Below are positions 30,282 to 31,463 of a DNA stretch of 31,463 bases, one piece after another. Where the stretch lies: positions 1 through 31,463 of the forward strand of contig CAZLHI010000037.1 of the NCBI GenBank assembly GCA_964559435.1, written 5' to 3'. Made by a program: the position numbers and the translations under genes. Every line of letters starts with the position of its first letter. The first letter of the stretch is position 1. This DNA is from Hebobacterum sp964559435. Its GTDB lineage: Bacteria > Armatimonadota > Hebobacteria > Hebobacterales > Hebobacteraceae. Under the pieces are notes generated by a model, which did no database searches, had not been told where the DNA came from, and saw only the letters and a program-made list of their open reading frames with translations.

Positions 30282-31463
30282 GTGGCAGCGGAATTCGCGA
30301 AGTTCCTCGAAGAGATCGCATCGGCAGCAGGATACGCCGGGCAGATCGTGCACGTGGAGGAGATACCGGCCCGGGGCGCCAGCTATGGGAAACTCGCAAA
30401 GCGGCTGCCGGGGCCGATCCAAGAGGCCCTGTCCGCGCTCGACATCCAGCGGCTGTATTCCCACCAGGCGGAGGCGATCGAGAGCATTCGCGCCGGGAAG
30501 CACACCGCCATCGTCACCGGCACGGCCAGCGGGAAGACCCTCTGCTACAACCTGCCCGTGCTGGCGCGGCTGCTGGCGAAGCCCGAAGCGAAGGCGCTCT
30601 ATCTCTTCCCGACGAAGGCGCTGGCGCAGGATCAGGTGCGCGGGCTGCGGCGGCTGGCCGACGCGCACCCGGAGCTGGCCGACCTGGTGCGCTGTGGCAC
30701 CTATGACGGCGACACGCCCGGGCCGACGCGGCGCAAGCTGCGGCGCGAGGCGAACATCATCATGTCCAACCCGGACATGCTCCACCAGGGCATTCTGCCC
30801 TATCACAGCCGCTGGGGCAGCTTCTTCGCCGATCTCGATTTCGTCGTCGTGGACGAGATCCACACCTACCGCGGCATCTTCGGCTCGAACGTCGCCAATG
30901 TGCTGCGGCGGTTGAACCGCATCTGCCGCCACTACGGCGCCTCGCCGACCTATGTCTGCTGCTCCGCCACCATCGCCAACCCGGCCGAGCTGGCCGAGCG
31001 GCTGGTCGGCATGCCCGTCACGCTCGTGGACCGGGATGGCTCTCCTCGAGGGCCGAAGCGGTTCGTGCTGTGGAACCCGCCCTATATCGACACCGGCAAG
31101 ATGGAGCGGCGCTCGAGCAATGAGGAAGGACACCGGCTGCTGGTGTCGCTGCTGCGGAAGAAGGTCCAGTCCATCGCCTTCGCCCGCACGCGCATCGTGG
31201 CCGAGCTGCTCTATAGATACACAGCGGAGGCGCTGGAGAAGCTGAAGCCGTCGCTGGCCGACGCGGTGCGGCCCTATCGCGCCGGCTATCTGCCGCAGGA
31301 GAGGCGGGAGATCGAGCGGCAGCTTTTCTCGGGAGAGCTGCTGGGCGTGACGAGCACGAATGCGCTCGAACTGGGGATCGATGTGGGCAGCCTCGACGCC
31401 TCTCTGATCGTCGGGTATCCGGGCACGATCGCCTCCACCTGGCAGCAGGCCGGCCGCGCCGGC
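30282..31463 (+). CDS. DEAD/DEAH-box helicase, MrfA/YprA/Hrq1 type (3' end outside window)
   Basis: GTG 30282, four bases after AGGGAT, opens a frame of 394 codons that is still open at the right edge. Motifs: RLYSHQAEAIESI (Q-like motif), Walker A GTASGKT (80-86), ALYLFPTKALAQDQ (Ia), DEIHTYRGIFGSNVANVLRR (DEIH at 191-194), CCSATIANP (III), SIAFARTRIVAELL (IV), TSTNALELGIDVG (V) and the start of VI in WQQAGRAG. DEIHTYRG and SNVANVLRR are typical of the MrfA/YprA subfamily, 3'-5' DNA helicases involved in repair of mitomycin-type damage. These end in a DUF1998 zinc domain, expected beyond the window. A single-gene promoter with palindrome lies just upstream. Confidence 0.93.
   Translation, partial: MAAEFAKFLEEIASAAGYAGQIVHVEEIPARGASYGKLAKRLPGPIQEALSALDIQRLYSHQAEAIESIRAGKHTAIVTGTASGKTLCYNLPVLARLLAKPEAKALYLFPTKALAQDQVRGLRRLADAHPELADLVRCGTYDGDTPGPTRRKLRREANIIMSNPDMLHQGILPYHSRWGSFFADLDFVVVDEIHTYRGIFGSNVANVLRRLNRICRHYGASPTYVCCSATIANPAELAERLVGMPVTLVDRDGSPRGPKRFVLWNPPYIDTGKMERRSSNEEGHRLLVSLLRKKVQSIAFARTRIVAELLYRYTAEALEKLKPSLADAVRPYRAGYLPQERREIERQLFSGELLGVTSTNALELGIDVGSLDASLIVGYPGTIASTWQQAGRAG

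Overview
The window is high-GC bacterial chromosome with densely packed, often overlapping genes. It contains no rRNA, tRNA, CRISPR array, transposase or phage gene that I can see. Two things point to a diderm bacterium whose envelope is organised by S-layer homology (SLH) domains. Large secreted proteins end in three SLH repeats, and an outer-membrane porin of the Porin_O/P type carries an N-terminal SLH domain plus a coiled coil. Armatimonadota or a similar, mostly uncultured lineage would fit this together with the many sugar isomerase/epimerase and Gfo/Idh/MocA genes, but the phylum is an inference.

Layout. Positions 1-1695 hold the 3' end of an SLH protein, a two-gene minus-strand operon (six-helix membrane protein plus winged-helix regulator) with a clear promoter and overlapping operator-like palindrome, and an orphan SLH remnant. 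Positions 2076-8917 hold three exported surface proteins: a 14-repeat propeller with SLH anchor, a right-handed beta-helix with SLH anchor, and an unrecognised 700-residue protein with two carbohydrate-binding-like modules. Positions 9388-13526 hold an MscS channel and a tight two-gene operon of an opine-dehydrogenase-like enzyme and a cobalamin-dependent mutase-like protein.

Positions 13559-26681 are all on the minus strand. They encode a severely shortened ClC channel; an amidohydrolase and an MFS exporter; a lipoprotein / substrate-binding lipoprotein / HesA-MoeB-ThiF cluster; the SLH porin; and a six-gene run (sugar isomerase, DUF3866, Nudix, PpiC isomerase, Gfo/Idh/MocA, second sugar isomerase) that starts at a strong promoter near 26.7 kb. 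From about 26.8 kb to the end the plus strand carries HAD phosphatase-thiD-pyrG, coupled by ATGA overlaps behind a promoter and an intrinsic-terminator-like leader. A MrfA/YprA-type DEAD/DEAH helicase runs off the right edge.

The best candidates for something undescribed are: (1) the opine-dehydrogenase/B12-mutase pair, which looks like a self-contained amino-acid rearrangement pathway; (2) a pyrG-like attenuation leader placed in front of a three-gene operon in which pyrG is last; (3) the GSCW 14-repeat surface propeller; (4) the half-length ClC protein with His in place of the gating Glu. All functional claims rest on motif recognition by eye; no database search was possible.
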